The position numbers and the translations under genes were made by a program. From NCBI RefSeq assembly GCF_023502395.1, contig NZ_JAMFMB010000003.1:175318-239317 (forward strand): a stretch of 64,000 bases of DNA. The letters are read 5' to 3'. Source of the stretch: Ruegeria spongiae. GTDB lineage: Bacteria; Pseudomonadota; Alphaproteobacteria; Rhodobacterales; Rhodobacteraceae. Under the pieces are notes generated by a model. The model was not told where the DNA came from. It saw only the letters and a list, made by a program, of their open reading frames with translations, and searched no databases. Position 1 is the stretch's first letter, and every line of letters starts with the position of its first letter. Of this stretch, positions 62,424-64,000 are shown in pieces.

Positions 62424-63644
62424 ATGGAAACCTTTACGCTTGGCATCGTCCTCTTCACCCTGATCGTTCTGGCGCTGGTCACGATCATCATCGCGGCGCG
62501 CTCGCGGCTGGTGTCGACCGGCAATGTGAACATCACCATCAATGGCGAGAAAACCGTCTCGGTCCCGGCAGGCGGCAAGCTGCTGCAAACACTGGCCGCC
62601 GAGAAACTGTTCGTGCCTTCGGCCTGTGGCGGCGGCGGCACCTGCGCGCAATGCCGGGTGCGGGTGCATTCCGGCGGCGGGTCGATCCTGCCGACCGAGG
62701 AAAGCCATATCACCAAACGCGAGGCCTCTTGCGGTGATCGCCTGTCCTGTCAGGTCGCGGTCAAGCAGGACATGGAGATCGAGGTCCCCGAAGAGGTCTT
62801 TGGCGTCAAGAAATGGGAATGCACCGTCCGGTCCAATGAGAACGTCGCGACCTTCATCAAGGCGCTGACGCTGGACCTGCCCGAAGGTGAGGACGTGAAT
62901 TTCCGCGCCGGTGGCTACATTCAGATCGAAGCGCCCGCGCATCAGCTCGCCTATACCGATTTCGACGTCGAGGACGAGTACCGCGAGGATTGGGACAAGT
63001 TCAATCTGTGGCAGTATAAATCCACGGTGGCGGAACCGATCGAGCGCGCCTATTCGATGGCCAATTACCCGGACGAAAAAGGCATGATCATGCTGAACGT
63101 CCGCGTGGCCTCGCCCCCTCCGGGCTCCGAAGGTATTCCGGCGGGTCAGATGTCGTCCTACATCTTCAACCTGAAGCCGGGCGACAAGGTCACCATCTCG
63201 GGGCCCTTCGGCGAGTTCTTCGCCCGCGACACCCAGAAGGAAATGGTGTTCGTTGGCGGCGGTGCCGGCATGGCGCCCATGCGCAGCCATATCTTCGACC
63301 AGCTCAAGCGGCTGGGGTCCAAGCGCAAGATCAGCTTCTGGTACGGTGCGCGGTCCAAGCGCGAGATGTTCTTTGTCGAGGATTTCGACGGGCTGGCCAA
63401 GGACAACCCGAATTTCGAATGGCATGTGGCGCTGAGCGATCCGCAACCGGGCGATGACTGGGACGGCTATACCGGCTTCATCCACAATGTGTTGTTCGAG
63501 GAATACCTCAAGAACCACCCTGCGCCTGAGGATTGCGAGTTCTACATGTGCGGCCCGCCGATCATGAACCAGTCGGTCATCAACATGCTGCTGGAACTGG
63601 GCGTGGACCGAGAAGACATCATGCTGGATGACTTTGGCGGATAA
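62424..63644 (+). CDS. nqrF: Na+-NQR subunit F, NADH-oxidising
   Basis: 406 residues. One membrane helix ([20 protein letters not shown]) leads to a plant-type 2Fe-2S domain with Cys68, Cys74, Cys77 and Cys109. A ferredoxin-reductase-like domain follows, with the FAD motif RAYSMANYP and the NADH motif [13 protein letters not shown]. It is the electron entry point. It ends the operon before a strong terminator. No apbE (FMN transferase) gene is visible in the window. Confidence 0.96.
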   Translation: METFTLGIVLFTLIVLALVTIIIAARSRLVSTGNVNITINGEKTVSVPAGGKLLQTLAAEKLFVPSACGGGGTCAQCRVRVHSGGGSILPTEESHITKREASCGDRLSCQVAVKQDMEIEVPEEVFGVKKWECTVRSNENVATFIKALTLDLPEGEDVNFRAGGYIQIEAPAHQLAYTDFDVEDEYREDWDKFNLWQYKSTVAEPIERAYSMANYPDEKGMIMLNVRVASPPPGSEGIPAGQMSSYIFNLKPGDKVTISGPFGEFFARDTQKEMVFVGGGAGMAPMRSHIFDQLKRLGSKRKISFWYGARSKREMFFVEDFDGLAKDNPNFEWHVALSDPQPGDDWDGYTGFIHNVLFEEYLKNHPAPEDCEFYMCGPPIMNQSVINMLLELGVDREDIMLDDFGG

Positions 63645-63651
63645 ACTCTGG

Positions 63652-63678
63652 AACCGGCCCCAATGAGGGCCGGTTTGT
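63652..63678 (+). terminator. Rho-independent terminator of the nqr operon
   Basis: AACCGGCCC and GGGCCGGTT form a perfect 9-bp stem with a 6-base loop, followed by TTG, starting 8 bases after the nqrF stop. The T-run is short but the stem is strong. Confidence 0.75.
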
Positions 63679-63921
63679 CAATCCGCAAGTCGCAGCGATC
63701 AATCCCCATTCGCTATCAGTTTGGCTTGCCATTCCCGTGCCCCGGATGTAATCAACCCCCGCAAGCGTATCCGGGTCCACCCCGCTTTCTATCAGGTCGC
63801 TGCTTTTGCTCAAATGGCAGAGTGCGTCATTCGTAAGTAGCGGTCCCTGCGGGAATGACCCGTAAAGCCAAAGGCTTCGCAGCATACACATAGAACTAGT
63901 AGGGTCATAACGGGCCTGAAA
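63679..63921. other. Intergenic gap between the nqr terminator and the tRNA-like sequence
   Basis: No supported gene. One copy of a 14-base repeat (TTCGTAAGTAGCGG) lies at 63830-63843 within a longer degenerate element. A minus-strand open frame across the gap has no family features. Confidence 0.4.
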
Positions 63922-63966
63922 GCCTCAATAGCTCAGCTGGTAGAGCAGGTCCTTCGTAAGTAGCGG
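63830..63966 (+). repeat. Direct repeat TTCGTAAGTAGCGG (two copies)
   Basis: Identical 14-base copies at 63830-63843 and 63953-63966, with further imperfect similarity downstream of each (GTCC..GCG..ATTGAC versus TCC.TGCGGGAATGAC). The second copy begins exactly in the anticodon loop of the tRNA-Thr-like sequence. Confidence 0.6.
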
Positions 63967-64000
63967 GTCGGTCCGCGATTGACGTTTAGGACCAGTGAGT
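63922..64000 (+). tRNA. tRNA-Thr(CGT), 5' half; interrupted or truncated at the anticodon arm, runs off window
   Basis: GCCTCAA acceptor arm, TA, D-arm GCTC-AGCTGGTA-GAGC, A, anticodon stem GGTCC and loop TTCGTAA (anticodon CGT) match a bacterial tRNA-Thr exactly. The next five bases should be GGACC but read GTAGC, and the sequence continues as repeat element. GGACC does occur 29 bases later (63989-63993), which could complete the stem if the intervening bases were an insertion. The T-arm and 3' acceptor are not visible before the window ends. This is either a pseudo-tRNA at a recombination junction or an interrupted gene. Confidence 0.45.

Noticed and set aside
61563..63518. 651-codon minus-strand open frame across nqrD-nqrF
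   Set aside because: It spans three certain genes on the other strand and is rich in His/Arg/Asp as antisense shadows are; no domain is recognisable.
63922..64000. Self-splicing intron in the tRNA-Thr
   Set aside because: A 29-base insertion is far too short for a group I intron and archaeal-type tRNA splicing is not expected in bacteria, so a recombination junction is preferred.

Overview
The gene content suggests an alphaproteobacterium of the Roseobacter group (Rhodobacterales, Ruegeria-like). The DNA is GC-rich and catabolic operons are compact, with ATGA overlaps. It carries TRAP and family-1 sugar ABC transporters, an inositol operon, a complete Na+-translocating NADH:quinone reductase (nqrABCDEF) and part of a type VI secretion locus. 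This is inferred from gene families; there is no 16S gene in the window.

Layout. (1) 1-10264: alpha-galactoside/galactose utilisation. A minus-strand operon runs binding protein, two permeases, GH36 alpha-galactosidase, IlvD/EDD-type sugar-acid dehydratase, galactose-dehydrogenase-like SDR and a 2-dehydro-3-deoxygalactonokinase cut by the window edge. A divergent IclR regulator and the ABC ATPase complete the system. Together these fit uptake of melibiose/raffinose-type sugars, cleavage to galactose, and oxidative De Ley-Doudoroff degradation. (2) 10356-13559: two small lipoproteins, a DUF6502-like protein, a saccharopine/lysine-dehydrogenase-like enzyme and an Lrp/AsnC regulator. (3) 13855-21009: TRAP transporter dctPQM diverging from a fluoroacetate-dehalogenase-like hydrolase, a LeuC/LeuD-like hydro-lyase pair and a LysR regulator, probably one organic-acid pathway. 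dctQ has a frameshift at its 3' end. (4) 21010-28000: a patchy region with a frameshifted cupin gene, a fused E1 alpha/beta 2-oxoacid dehydrogenase coupled to a FabD-like acyltransferase, a GFA-family protein, a DUF1612/HTH-like protein, a highly structured intergenic segment, an FAH-family hydrolase and an SDR gene remnant with an amber codon. (5) 28067-39754: M15 peptidase, OmpA-domain protein, PpkA-type kinase, LysR, a small membrane protein, then pppA, tagF, tssM, tssL. The other T6SS structural genes are absent. (6) 40129-47979: myo-inositol catabolism. iolD-iolC-iolB-aldolase on minus and three genes on plus (two Gfo/Idh/MocA dehydrogenases and iolE) diverge around a perfect 18-bp LacI-type palindrome. 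(7) 48006-57593: a caspase-like/Sel1 protein, a two-partner-secretion adhesin (TpsA) with its transporter (TpsB), and an unknown helical protein. (8) 57788-63644: nqrABCDEF, a terminator, and at the edge the 5' half of a tRNA-Thr(CGT) whose sequence departs from tRNA inside the anticodon arm.

The least conventional items are the dehalogenase/TRAP/LeuCD-like cluster, the caspase/TPS neighbourhood, the E1-acyltransferase pair, the structured RNA-like intergenic region near 26.9 kb, the interrupted tRNA-Thr, and two single-base deletions (dctQ and cupin). All calls rest on reading the sequence; no database search was run.
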